Assembly: GCA_029204225.1 (NCBI GenBank)
Contig: CM055103.1
Location: forward strand, 22,998,663 to 23,062,662
Length of the DNA stretch: 64,000 bases
From: Diphasiastrum complanatum
Lineage: Eukaryota > Streptophyta > Lycopodiopsida > Lycopodiales > Lycopodiaceae
Reading direction: 5' to 3'
Part shown: positions 41,801 to 52,739 of the stretch, piece by piece
Layout: every line of letters begins with the position of its first letter
How positions within the stretch are numbered: position 1 is the first letter of the stretch
Position numbers and translations under genes: made by a program
Notes under the pieces: generated by a model
Database searches by the model: none
The model's input: the letters and a program-made list of their open reading frames with translations, nothing else
What the model was told of the DNA's origin: nothing

Positions 41801-44800
41801 GCTCATTGTCAAGCTTGGCATATCCTGATGGCTTGAGTTATTGCCTCCGTTCCAGCTACTGTTTGTCCAGGTGATCTTCAGGTTCCCCGTCATTTCAGGT
41901 TGCTCCATATTGCTTGGTCTCCGATGCTAAGTTGCCAAATTTGTTCTGGTTTTCCAAGACTATCAGAGTACCTTGAGAGAGTTCCTTCTCCTCTCTTGGA
42001 TAGTTTTTTGGGATGTTGCCGCCATATACTTCAGTATTGCTCATATGTGCTTCGATACTCATTCCCAGCTACACGTGGAAATTGCTCCGATGCTTGCTAC
42101 TGATGTTGGGGATCATGTTCCTCGTTCCAGTGCATTTCTTCTATTCCTCACTTGTGCGCCTGGTGTGTACTTTGGGATTACACTTGCGGCCAGTTCCGAT
42201 GGGTCATCCGATTCTCCATCCATTTTTGGTGTATCCTATGATGGATTGGTATGTCCATATGAGGTCTTTATGGATGAGGTTTTTCGGCTACAGTTTTTCA
42301 GTTGGGGCCTCTACTATTTCTAGATTTGTTGCTATTGTTTTTATGCATCATGTCTTTTTAGATGATGCATTGATTTCTTAGACCTTTTGGAGCTTTTGGC
42401 GTGCTGCTCTTCTCATGATAGGGGCCTTGAAGGTACCGTGTGCCATTGCTACTTCTCATTCATGGGCCTTATGGAATACCTTGGGTTTTTGACCATGCTG
42501 GTGCACATTTCTCCATTTTAGCTATCCTTTGTCAGGATGATCTCTTTATGCTCCATGTTTCCTGGCATATCGCTTGCTTTCCATGCTATTACAGGGTGCC
42601 TGTCATCCTGCTTATGTTCCTACTCCTTGGTGCTGGTCTTCCGATGCTGCTATCTTTTCTTGGGGCACCTATATCACTGAGTTTGCACATATGGTTAAAT
42701 GTTACGTGTATGATGCGGCTATTCGCGATGAGTGTCCATCTCTTTTCCAGTTTCCTTATTGGCTTCCCGTTGCTGATGCAGTTCTACCTTCTCGGGCTTT
42801 TTGGATACCTTGGTATGATGTCCCTATCTTTTGGGCTGATCCTCTACTATCTTGGGCATTACTGATACCTTGGCATTCCTAGTTGCTGCTTGATCTTCTT
42901 CTGATTCCTTGGCATTCTTGGTTCTTCCATATTGCTTGGTTTCAGATGATGCGGCCGAGATGTTCCCTTCGTTGCCATGATGTTGATCCTGAGTTGTTCC
43001 CTTTCTTACCAGCTGCCATTCAATAGGTTCGCCTTCACCATAGTCGACGCTGTCGGCAAATTTAGTTTTTGGTCCAGTTGGATGGTCGTTCTGTTGAGGA
43101 GGCCACGTCTTTTATCATACACCATCACTTGCGGATCAGGATCGTGCTCTTGTTGCACTTGTTGATTCCTCTACATCAGATGCTGCTCTAGTTGTTGATG
43201 CACCAGGGCTTGCTACTGATTGATCCAGTTTCTTTTCGGCAGTTGGGTCTTTTTTTTGTGTCGGGGAGAGTTATGGACTGGGCCGCGTCCATTTACATCT
43301 ACTTTACTTTATGCATAAGCAGGCCTTGGGCCCTTTTTATTCATTAGTGACACTTAGATTATATGCCTTTTTATTCATTATTAGGCCATTTGGACATATT
43401 ATTGGAGAGTGGGGGCCTTCTTGGAGGGCGCACTATTATCCCTCCCAGTTGGGCCCTAGCCACCGGAAGCTTCCTTTTAGGGCTTCCTCTTGGCTATAAG
43501 AAGGGAAACTGTGTCATTTGTTATGCAGCTAATGATATTGATCTCTCTCTTTAGCCTCCTTAATCTCTCTCTTTCATGCTTTCTAGGATTAAGTCTTGCT
43601 TATGTGCTGCTTTCATAGCTTAAGTCTTGCTTATGCACTGCTTTCATAGCTTAGCTCTAGATTAGCTGTGGCTCTATTCGTAACTCTTCAAGCATTCACT
43701 TGCCATGGCTCGAGGGTGCCATGTCTTGGGGGTGAGGTGTTGCTTACATCTCTAGTTGGATGGGTGGTTTGTCTCTCACTAGTCTCTTGGTGTGTTAATC
43801 ATGTCCTCATCTTAGTAGTCTACTTGGTGGTCACTACATTTGTATCAGAGCCTGGCTAAGATGCGGTGTTGGATGGGATTGAAGGCAAGCTCTACATCGG
43901 GTGGAAGTGGAAAGCACTTGGATTCACATCCCGGGTTGGAGTGCTGATTTCTTAAGGGAAGATAGGAATTTGATTCACTAATTCATGTGTGAAGCATGTT
44001 TGGTAAAAGTGGTGGTAGAGTGCACTTCCGCTAGTGTTTTGTTAAAATTGCTTCTAATTAGTGTTTGATTCACTTCCAATTTCCTGGTTCTTTGAGAGAT
44101 TCCTATTAGATGTAGAATGACTTGCATGTGTAAAACAAGTGGCTTGTTGCTGACATGCGAAAGTCCGTAATGTTCAAGGTATAGGGATCAAGTGGGATTA
44201 GCTATGTTTATTGATAAGTTGATTCTGAATTGATTTATCCTGGTGTAATAAACAGCTTATAGCTAAAAATTTTGAGTCTAACAAATTGCATGTTGAGGAG
44301 TGTGGGCTATTCTACACTAAACCTCCTGTGAAATCTGCAGTTTGAGAACATAAAACAAATGGAACTGCATTTGGAAAAAAAGAACTCTCTATTAGTAAGC
44401 AGAATATGAAGCTGCGAGGCTCAACTCTCTACAAGGAATATCTATTCCCAGTAATAGAATTGCTTATGCGGCTTTCCCCGGTTTTGAAAAGCTTGTTAAG
44501 TGTATTGAAGCACGGAAATCGGTTGAAACAATCTGGGGTAGCTATTACTTGTTTAACTCATGAGGAAGAATGCATGTAACTGTGATAGAGAAAAGGTTTT
44601 TACAACCTATCTGAGGTTTGCTCTACTGCCCTTTGGCTACAGAGATAGTTTCTAAATTTCAGAAATCTGGATGTCCGACCGCTGGCTAGCTGTTTTGAGA
44701 TTTGTAGCCGAATCCTCTGCGATTGATCTACGTGGAACTGACAGCCGATAGGAAACGACTGAGGCAACGACTACTGTGGGTCGTTTGAGTTGCTGGAAGA

Positions 44801-47800
44801 GTGTTGGAATGTTGAGCAATCAACAATCAAACATCTTGACCCCTCTTGATGAGTTGCTTAAAGCAAGGTACGGCACAGATTCCATGGTGGCAGTTGGGTA
44901 GATCTGAGAGTTGTCAGCTGTGGATGAGGCATGATTCTGCTATGCAATGTTGGAAGCAGATGCGACCCTGCAGAGCAGCGATGGAGGCCATGAAGATGGA
45001 GCATGAACAGCTATTGCAGTTGTGGCGGCCCCGTGAGGGACGAACCTGAGTAGGAGTGATGCTTGTAACGGCCGTGGGGAGGTTAGGGTTTTAGAGGGCC
45101 AAGGGATTACATGACCTTGGGAATTTGCTAAGCATGCATGTTCTTTCCTGTAGATAGGTAAGGGGTCGCGGGCTTTGGCCTTCATGCAATGAATAAATCG
45201 ACAAACTGAGGGTTTCATGGCTAACTGCTAGTATTATGATCATTAATATGGGTTGGCTCAGGGCTTTATGAACCTCAGTACAGTCGTATTTAAGGGTAAA
45301 GTTGTAGTCAGTTCGACAAAGGTGATTTTTGGGAAATCTACCTAAATCGAATGTGTAAATGGGATTATCAATTCTCTGGTCTCTGAACAACGAATTGGTT
45401 GAAGGAATAATTTTGCCTGTGTAAATCCTAACTGCAAGTTTACGAACTAGGTTCATAAATTTGGGATTAATGGCAAATTAATAATTCTTCACGATATAGT
45501 TCCCAGGCATGTACCCGTTAAACGGAAATTTAATTTCCTGGTACTGTCCTATTTAACAGCTTAACTCTGGAGTAAACGTACTCCAGAGTTAGAGTTAAAT
45601 TGTGCTCATGGATTCTTTAGTCCATATATTTCCCTTTTCGGTCGGTAAAGCATTGAAGGTTTTTTCGGTTACAATCTAATTGATTTCGGTCAGTAGGAAC
45701 AGGACGAGCAAAAGCTTTTGGCAAGATACTTGTTGCAGCTGAGTTTTAGTTTACGCTAATGAAGGAATTAGTAGAAATGAATTGCAAGTAGAACTCTTTA
45801 TTCGACAAAGACATTTTGCTGAATATTGTAAAAGAGGTTCTGAAATCCAATTTCGGGGATTTCCCATTCATGTACTTTCATTAGTTACCCTAAACTGATA
45901 AACTTTAACGGAGTAATGCTAAAGCCAGTGAAATGAAGAGGACAAAATAGACTTACCTGAAAAAAGGCGCTTTTTACTATATGTCTATGAGAATTCCCGG
46001 TACCTTAGTCGATGAAAATTTTCGGGGGACTGAAAATTCTAAGGGGGAAATTAGGTGGACATCACAGTTAGTAAATGTATTTAAATTATGCAATTTGGAT
46101 TTGTATCCCTGTAGGAAAAATGCATAATACAGGCTGTGATTCTATAAAGACTTCTTTAAATTGAATTCATTTAGTTGAATTCATGTTGAATATCTTATAT
46201 GACCATAATTTTGAGTGCGGATTGTGATCTGAGAAGCGAGAATTGATACATGGATCACATTTGTTCCATTAGTAAATGATATAGCCTTATTTCTAGAGTT
46301 GAAACTCTCATACTAGAGGGATTTGGGAATCTTGTTACTAACCAGAGGGTTTCAGAATGTGATGGTATTGTAATTATCACATTCAACTCTAACTATATTA
46401 AAAGTATACATAAAAGTATTGCAATGAATATAAAAAAAAATGAATGCAAGTGAATTTAAGTATTAATAATCATAAATCATTCTCGTCATTTTTATCATTC
46501 TTGTCATCACACAAGTCTTGACACTCATCTGAATCTAGGTCTAAGTATAATCATAGATTTCCGATCATGTCTCTTTGATAATGTGAGCTACCCTCATATT
46601 CAACCTCCTCTTCTTCTAGTTCTATCTCATCCAAACGTGGGGGCCTCAAATTACCCTCATTTTGGCCTTGTACGATCGTGTGGTCCTTCTTGTTAAATCA
46701 CAATTTCGTAAGTGGATTATTGTTATCGATCAAGAACAAAATTTATGGATTCTCCAGTACTTGGTTGGGATATATATGTGCCTATATAAAGTATAGGAAA
46801 CCTAGATGGATTGATTGAATTTCTGGAATATCAGATGAGGCAGTTAAAGGTTTCTTGATGAAAGACTTGGTGGTATGGGACATCAATGATTTCAAAAAGG
46901 GAATTCTAGGACTGTAAAGATCTGATTATCAATGGTAATTTTAGTACCTATTCAGGATATGGGAAAAAGAAAACCATGGGTTAAATGCTTATGGGTTGTC
47001 AAATTCGGAGGTTTAATCCAGATCCCAAGGTGGTATCTCATAATTTATAAAATTGGGAGCCCTTAAAACTATTTCTCACCCTCTAAGAACCCTTACTTCT
47101 TTGAAATTTCTCGAATATTGGACATTAAACTAATTTCCTATGATCCTTCCAGTGTGAAGTTATTTCTTTTCTGAAGGACTGTTATCATAATGTGAACTAC
47201 TATTTGTATGGATAAGGCTTGGAATTCAAGTTGTTCCAAGATAATTGTATTTCAATTTCTTAAACCCAGGTTGTCTCTGCATAAAACTCTGCAAATAACC
47301 ACATCATCCTAACCGTATAGGACTCACAGTTTAAAAGTGTGATTGAGCAGCTACAAGCAGGAAGACATGATGAATATGATTGTTCCTTTATTAAGCTACG
47401 GAGGAAGACCTTCAAAATGAAGTATATCAATTTCATACAAAACAACTTTGCCTCTTTCAGCACTTAGGATGTCAAATGGTTGAGAAGCATATGGAGTGAT
47501 TGGAAGAAAACCCAACAAGAAAAATAGGCTCTTGGATTTATCAAATGACACAAATGAAAACTCAAATTACCTAAAAGCATACAGATATTTACCTGATTAA
47601 CGTGAACTGGATTTGGATGCAAAATCAGAAGTGTCGACTCCACTGCATTTGAGCTGTACAGCGTTCCATAAGTCTTTCTTCCCAAAGGTGGTCCATCCCT
47701 CTCTTGCATTTGTCCCATTTGAAGCCTTGACTTGTTGGAAGCACCTTGAGATGAAGATTCTGCAGTCCTGCTTTGGGGAGATTGTGGAGGAAGTAAACCT

Positions 47801-49302
47801 CTGTCAGGTTTTGGCGATTTTTCTTTTCTTGGAACCCCTTGCCTTAGTATCATAACAGGGGCACTACTGGGACCTTTGAAAGAATGGTCCTTACAATATA
47901 ACGAGCTCGGTGGCAAGCAAGAAAAAGGAGAGGAACTGTACTTATTTTCAAGGATAGCTGGTTGTGACCCAAGACCTTGCTCATCGTTAGGGAGCAGTGG
48001 GCTCGTAGTCGATGGATTTGAGCGAAAGGGAGGCCTTTGAGATGGAGCAGCACGTGGCGTCTTAAAACTTTCTGTATCTGGCAAAAACTCTCCAGATGGA
48101 CATGATGAAGGCAGAACACTCGATGGTAGTTGAAATGCTGTCTGCCACTTCTCTTCACTCCAACTGTGACAGCGTACAAAGCATGGTACAGTAGGTGAAC
48201 ACCGAATACCAGAAGGCATAGATATTACGTGGACCTCCCTCCTCCCAGATAATCCGCCACTATGTGAGGATCCAATCTGAGAATGTCCTGTGAATCTTCT
48301 GAGAGGATCAGTGTTAGGGCTTCCAACATAATCTGAAATTATTCGTGGCTGAATAGAAGAGATTATCTCCACAGCAGTGACAGCTGCGGCATCACGGTAT
48401 GCTACTGACAAACAAATCTTACCCCACTGTGTCTCGAGTGAAGTGAGGCTTTTTGGTGTCATTGCCAACTGGTCTGAGTGAGAAAAAGATGGAACCACTG
48501 TTGACACCTTGAAAGCCAAGCTGAAATTGCAACTTTCTAACGATGAGTTTGCAAGCCGAAATAGGTTGTGTGCGGGGAGAGCCCGTAGAATGCAGTATAG
48601 AGATCTGAGCGATATCACCGCTTTACTGTATACGGATGGCAACTCTGATCCAAGATGAGGTGGTTTACCTAAAGGTGTACCCCCTTCTTTAATCTTCTTC
48701 CTTCCACCTGTTGTTTTAACCTTTCCACATCTTCCAGCTGTTGTTGCCAAACCTCCAGACATTAAAGAATGAAAATCAAACTCTTCAGCTGTTATATCTG
48801 AAGTGGCAAAATCGGCAACATCTGCCCGATGTGTATCATACCAAATAACCCATCTTTCCAGAATAGTCTTCACAACACAGTCCTCTTGTGATGATGCTAA
48901 GTCTCCTGCTTCCTGTCCAATCAAAGCATGTCGGTAAGCATCATCCTCTATACAGCTAGTTTTCCTTGTAACTGAGACACCTTGCTCTTCCCGTCTTCTT
49001 GCCCTTGGCTGCAACAGGAGTATATCTACCACCATAGGGTCCAATATATTTGTCCTCCATGGTTCTGCAACTTGAAAGATAGTAGGACAGTCAGTCAATA
49101 CCAGATTAAACCAGTTGTCTACTGGTTTCAGCCCTGAGAGTGGAAGACATAAAGATGATGGCGCAGTGATACCACCAGTTTGTCCTTGGACAGTGAAATT
49201 AGGGATTCTCGACTCTAGGATCACCTGTAAGCTCTTAGTGAAAAACTCGCGCACTATCTGGTTAATATTAACCCATTCAGTGTGTGCCACTCCGGAGGCC
49301 AT
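35484..49302 (-). CDS. ATG13: ATG13, HORMA subunit of the ATG1 autophagy kinase complex
   Basis: ATG13 binds and activates the ATG1 kinase and is the target of TOR control at autophagy initiation. Three coding exons, 49302-47593, 36555-36386 and 35871-35484, splice in frame to 755 codons plus stop. The start is ATG 49302 (MASGVAHTEW); the upstream in-frame TTG is not a normal start. The HORMA domain (about residues 10-280) shows FFTKSLQVILESRIPN, DNWFNLVL, EPWR, ILERWVIWYD, RSLYCILRALPAHNLFR and PRIISDYVGSPNTDPLRRF. A Ser/Pro-rich disordered middle follows. The C-terminus has KFACPFAVEE, AAAGALARILQLAAPL and DALEELRGYQELKDFL, the plant ATG13 signature. It is longer than Arabidopsis ATG13a (about 600 aa). 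Intron 1 is 11 kb and holds an LTR retrotransposon in opposite orientation. Confidence 0.95.
36386..36555 (-). CDS. ATG13: ATG13 exon 2 (CPFAVEE segment)
   Basis: The acceptor is gtgcag|cttgct, phase 0, and the donor ag|gtagtg, phase 2. It encodes SSRSACKSSFKDN and EEEKFACPFAVEE, equivalent to the SRSSSRLSFQDD and EFSCPF-VDD block of plant ATG13. An alternative acceptor 17 nt upstream (gacag|ggag) would break the frame with exon 1. Confidence 0.9.
37973..38320 (+). repeat. 5' LTR of the Ty3-like element
   Basis: It begins tgtggaca and ends ttcgtaac, immediately followed by the primer site at 38322. It aligns nearly base for base with 43310-43684 apart from indels. Confidence 0.85.
38322..38333 (+). 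promoter_or_regulatory. Primer-binding site (iMet tRNA type)
   Basis: tggtatcagagc directly after the 5' LTR matches the 3' end of initiator methionine tRNA. Confidence 0.85.
38975..40428 (+). pseudogene. Ty3-like gag, one frameshift
   Basis: ATG 38975 starts MAHSPTPSEIAQDNLSDQ, followed by a Pro/Phe-rich segment. The frame stops at 39355 but resumes one frame over: NWFAKLDTSFQIYPKTDPQK, IQLAASHLDAHTATWWRVY, FRCDLRHAI, FYTDQFMELSYLF and YIARFRGALRYDV. This is a complete retrotrans_gag domain (about residues 120-240). No CCHC knuckle follows. Instead there is a Pro/Ser linker and an acidic stretch with repeated VVACxD units (40110-40320) before a stop at 40426. Confidence 0.85.
40429..41331 (+). 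pseudogene. Retropepsin-like protease region of the Ty3-like element
   Basis: It is in the same frame as gag, past one TAA. The order is ILDAG, then GSTHSFISS, then YDIIFGAD followed by a stop, and SSLGTVVVDLSQQTLSF. This matches the gypsy aspartic protease (LLDSGSTHSFIS, DIVLGMDWL, GP-L-D----M-F). The catalytic DAG is separated from STHSF by seven extra residues, and stops interrupt the frame, so it is unlikely to be active. Confidence 0.65.
41332..43260 (+). other. Pol-position segment of the Ty3-like element: Trp-rich quasi-repeats, no RT
   Basis: Frames across this interval are long but give hydrophobic, Trp-rich peptide strings with recurring HIAW or HIAC words (near 41685, 41905, 42560 and 42925) and no RT (YxDD), RNase H or integrase motif. 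The DNA contains recurring phrases such as catattgcttggt and gctggt-ttcc. The bias looks like expansion of a degenerate DNA repeat rather than a membrane protein. Confidence 0.5.
43272..43684 (+). repeat. 3' LTR of the Ty3-like element
   Basis: It begins tatggactggg after the purine tract and ends ttcgtaac. Differences from the 5' LTR in the shared part are few, for example gaagtttcc against gaagcttcc, which points to a comparatively recent insertion. Confidence 0.85.
43841..43852 (+). promoter_or_regulatory. Possible primer-binding site of a second LTR element
   Basis: tgtatcagagcc resembles the iMet primer site with one missing base, just outside the 3' LTR of the Ty3-like element. No LTR pair or protein domain could be tied to it. 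Confidence 0.3.
43860..47592. other. ATG13 intron 1, distal part
   Basis: Degenerate repetitive DNA. A run near 46500-46680 encodes on the minus strand an acidic stretch (DEIELEEEEVEYEG) that could be the tail of a decayed transposase, but this is too weak to call. No gene supported. Confidence 0.5.
47593..49302 (-). CDS. ATG13: ATG13 exon 1 (HORMA domain and disordered middle)
   Basis: 570 codons ending aat-cag|gtaaat, phase 0. The open frame runs on to 47464, but the extra 43 codons have no family similarity and follow a good donor, so they are intronic. Confidence 0.93.
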
Positions 49303-49753
49303 CCAATTCACCAATTTATCTCAAGTCTATTTTGTAATAGCCAACTGTATAACATCACAGGCTTCTTTCAGGATGATGACTACATTGTCCAGTCACAACG
49401 TTTCCGAATGAGTGGGGTAAATTTCTTGTTCCAAGAAACTTCGACATCTTAAGATACGTGACAAACTGAACTTTAACACGAATCAATTATATGACAATCT
49501 TGGATGATAATTTTTTTTTTTCTCTAAAGCCTTGAAATCTGAAACTCCAAGAAAGTCTGTAGAGCAGGAAATTTGACTGTCAGGTAGCAACAACCATCTT
49601 CCTTGTCAATTTTCACACAGGATCATCAGAGATCAATACAAGAAAAGAGAAGTGAGGAGATTTAAAGATATTGATGAATTCCTCCCACCTTAACGCAGCC
49701 AATTATTAGCTGTAATCTATTTTGAAACCCTAACACGGGGTGTTGGTGATATG

Positions 49754-49929
49754 ACAGCTTTATAAAAGACAAATTGATCTTCACATGCTTTTCTATACCT
49801 TTTTACAGAATTTTTGGCAGAACATCTACATCACTGTAATTACAGCTTTATAAAAGACAAATTGATCTTCAGATGCTTTTCTATACCTTTTCAGAATTTT
49901 TTTGGCACAACATCTGCATCACTGTGCAT
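49754..49929 (+). repeat. 88-bp tandem duplication, about 450 bp upstream of the ATG13 start
   Basis: The block beginning acagctttataaaagacaaa occurs at 49754 and again at 49842 with a few differences and indels, including the closing agaacatctacatcactgt and its diverged second copy. Confidence 0.85.
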
Positions 49930-50320
49930 CTATGCAAAATAGGAAGATAATAGCTGCCACATGCAAGCTTTTTCGTGTAGACTCCTCAGCTTATTCGTGT
50001 ATGTATTATGATCGAGACTACTAAAAAGTGGGCCACAGAAAAAACAATTGTCGCCTATCATAGGAAGTGAGGGTATAGATATTAGACAAAGGAGCGATTC
50101 TTTCAAGCTGTTGATGTTCTTTACAAGCCGCTAATAAATCAACCACCCTACAATTTCACAATAACTCTGGGGTCGTCAAATACTGAAGATCTCTAACTTG
50201 TTTCATAAAACGGCACGAAAAACAGTTAATAGGACTTGGCATCACCAGATTACAAAGCAATGAGCTGCCAGCTGAACAGAGAGGTTGTTTGCAATTGCAT
50301 TAATTCACCAATGCCTAGTA

Positions 50321-50715
50321 GACCTGACACGAAACCCAGTTACATGCTCTAAAGCTCATTGCATTTGTACTTTTTGCAGGATTAACACAAACTCTCTAAA
50401 ATACCTATGCTATGTTGCCTTTTAGACCTGACGGAAACCCAGTTGCATGCAGTATAGCTCATTGCATTTGTACTTTTTGCAGGATTAACACAAACTCTCT
50501 AAAATACCTATGCTGTGTTGCCTTTTAGACCTGACAGGAAACCCAATTGCATGCTCTATAGCTCGTTGCATTTGTACCCTTTGCAGGATTGACACAAACT
50601 CTCTAAAATACCTATGGTATGTTGCCTGAATTGGCAATTGCATGACCTTTAGCTCATTTCATTTGTACTTTTTGCAGGATTAACACAAACTCTCTAAAAT
50701 ATCTATCCATACTAT
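50321..50715 (+). repeat. Tandem repeat, about 103-bp unit, four copies
   Basis: The phrase gcatttgtactttttgcagg recurs at 50361, 50464, 50568 (diverged) and about 50658, giving spacings of 103, 104 and 91 nt. Each unit also holds gacctga-ggaaaccca, ttagctcatt-like and acacaaactctctaaaatacc segments. Confidence 0.9.
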
Positions 50716-51043
50716 GTATATGAAACCAAATAGCTTCAAATATCTCTAGATTCATGTCACTTTCTTGGGAAATGTGTGATTTTTGATGCTTTCCACTGAA
50801 AAATAACAACAAACGCCCAAAAAAAGAGCACTTTTATGCTTGAAAGTTAACGTATCCTAAAAGCATTGATGTATTTTTAGGGTTTAGGATACAATGGCAC
50901 GTTGTGCTTGTTCTAAAATAAAACATGATTAATATTTTTAAATAAAATAAAATACCACTTATTATGAATGATAACAATTAAAATACTTTAAGTATTTGGC
51001 AAGATGCATTTATTATTATAAATAATATTCGTGCATTTCTCGA

Positions 51044-51178
51044 ACTTATCAAAAGTACTAAAATGTCTCACTCATGCTATACGTGTCACACCGGAGGGCC
51101 CCGCCCTCTAACTTATCAAAAGTACTAAAATGTCTTGCACTCTTGCTATATGTGTCACAGTGGAGGCCCACGCCCTCT
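51044..51178 (+). repeat. 67-bp tandem duplication with GC-rich ends
   Basis: acttatcaaaagtactaaaa occurs at 51044 and 51111; both copies continue into a gtgtcaca...ggaggcc...cgccctct segment. Confidence 0.8.
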
Positions 51179-51520
51179 GGCCTTCCTTGATTGTTTGGGT
51201 GCCCTCGGGACCCTCACATCGGGGACTTCCCCTACACGTAACAACCTCCAGATTTTTTTTACAAAGTGATAATATTACACTTAAAATTATTATTTTAAAA
51301 ATATGTTTAGAAAGCGGCATATTATTGTATTTGTTACCATTTGAAAAATTGGACATACACATAAATTTGGGACTTGCTATTTTAAAAAGTTGCAGACCTG
51401 CATATTTAATATATTTAGAATTGAGACTGCCACAACCTTATGAATTTCAAAAAATAAAAAGATTTATTAAAAAAGTTTCCCAGAGGTTGTTATGCAGGGG
51501 AAGGCCCCCTTCCCCTACTT

Positions 51521-52250
51521 TCACGCGTAGAGATCCGCCGTGTATCTTGACATGTGGAGATACACCGCCTCTTGGGTCTTCGAATATTTTACCTTCATGT
51601 TCGCGTGATCTTTACTCAGCGAACGTTTGACTGTCGTCTTCGTATCTACGGTCCTCGAAGGTTTTCTGTTCGCGTCCACGCAGCTTCCTTGTCTTCCTTT
51701 GGCCTTGAGCTCTAAAGCTAGCAAAGCTTTGTGGCTCGAAACAATTTGTTTCTTCAGCTCTCTCTCAATGCGTGGTAGCTTTATGACTCCCAGACTCTTC
51801 CTCTGCCTCTCGAACAAACCTTTGTCTAAGGCCTTGGTGAAGATGTCTGCCACCATTTGCTTCATTCCAATGAAGCTAGTCTTCAATTCGTTTCTGGTGA
51901 CTAGGTCCCTTATCAAATGATATTTGATTGCAATGTGTTTCGTCCTTGAGTGAAACACATGATCTTTCGTCAGGTGAATTGCAGAAGTATTATCCATCTG
52001 CAGAATCAATGGCTCTTGATTGATTTCACCCAGTCCGTCGAGGAACTGTCTGAGCTATGTGATTTCGTTGGCCATCTTTGTGGCTACAACATATTCTGCT
52101 TCGCATGATGATTGAGCTATAATGTGCTTTTTGATGACCCAGAGAATTGCTGCACCTGCTGCAATGGTGCACCCTCCTGAGACACTTTTGCAGTCATCCT
52201 TGAGAGATGCCCAACTAGCATCACTATAGGAGTGCATCTAGAAACCTGCA
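51521..52250 (-). pseudogene. Ty1/copia RNase H relic
   Basis: Minus-strand frames read YSDASWASLKDDCKSVSG, IAQSSCEAEYVVATKMANE, a stop, LRQFLDGLG, then ILQMDNTSAIHLTKD, HSRTKHIAIKYHLIRDLV and MVADIFTKAL. This is the complete end of copia RNase H, including the catalytic D and E positions (YSDA, SCEAEY, MDN). Two stops interrupt it. The first half of RT is missing; a gypsy gag follows upstream. Confidence 0.9.
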
Positions 52251-52739
52251 TCACGAGAATAACATAGCCCATAATCCTTCGTCTGCCTGACTCCTTCTGT
52301 TTGCTGGTCTTGATCCTTCTTTCGATTTGACTCCCTCTTAGTCTTGAACTGCTTCTTTGGGTTTTCTTTATCATTGTAGAGGGCCTGATATGATCTATCC
52401 TTGTGATCAAGATGTTATCGGACTTCGACTTCCTCTCGAATCTCGATCACTGTCTTTTACTGTTGATCGATGCCATTGCTGTAAATTGTGTTCTTCAGTT
52501 GTTCTTCTGGTTTCTTGTTCTGAATGCTAGTCTCCTGGATCTGATAGCTCTTGAGCTATATCAGCTCTCATTGGTAGTATTGTTTTGGGAACAGATAGGG
52601 CACCACACATATTTATGAGAAGGATAAGTCTTTTCTGCCATATCCTTAAGCACCTTTTGAAAATCGACTGTAAGCTTATCCATTTGGGCTTGTTGAGTTT
52701 TTTTGCCAATTGTCCATATGGTATATCAAATCAGTGGAA

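Larger units (their letters stand above)
37973..43684 (+). mobile_element. Ty3-like LTR retrotransposon with gag and protease but no visible RT/integrase
   Basis: Two highly similar LTRs (37973-38320 and 43272-43684) flank a 5-kb interior. The shared LTR core starts near ttattcattattaggccat and ends ctctattcgtaac. The 5' copy lacks about 45 bp near its start; the 3' copy has an extra internal duplication of tgctttcatagctta. A primer site tggtatcagagc follows the 5' LTR at 38322, and a purine tract (cggggagag) precedes the 3' LTR. The interior holds gag (38975-40428), a retropepsin-like region (40429-41000) and then 2 kb with no RT, RNase H or integrase similarity. It sits antisense in ATG13 intron 1. 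No clear TSD was found. Confidence 0.88.
49303..51040. promoter_or_regulatory. ATG13 5' flank with tandem repeats
   Basis: This stretch should contain the ATG13 promoter and 5' UTR. No TATA box could be assigned. It holds two tandem repeat blocks listed separately. Confidence 0.4.

Noticed and set aside
41258-42882. Hydrophobic ORFs that could pass for membrane proteins or transporters
   Set aside because: They overlap in several frames and come from T/G-rich quasi-repeats inside the retroelement. No starts, signal peptide logic or family motifs.
46500-46690. Acidic coding-like tail, possibly of a transposase
   Set aside because: Only a short Glu-rich stretch is visible and low complexity alone is not evidence of a family.
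47464-47592. Extension of the ATG13 exon 1 reading frame to its stop codon
   Set aside because: It follows a good donor (cag|gtaaat) and lacks the conserved ATG13 C-terminus, which is found in exons 2 and 3.
49303-49314. ATG13 start upstream of 49302
   Set aside because: The reading frame there begins with TTG; the first ATG in frame is at 49302.
50321-50715. CRISPR-like array
   Set aside because: The units are about 103 bp long and directly tandem without short repeat/unique spacer structure, and this is plant DNA.
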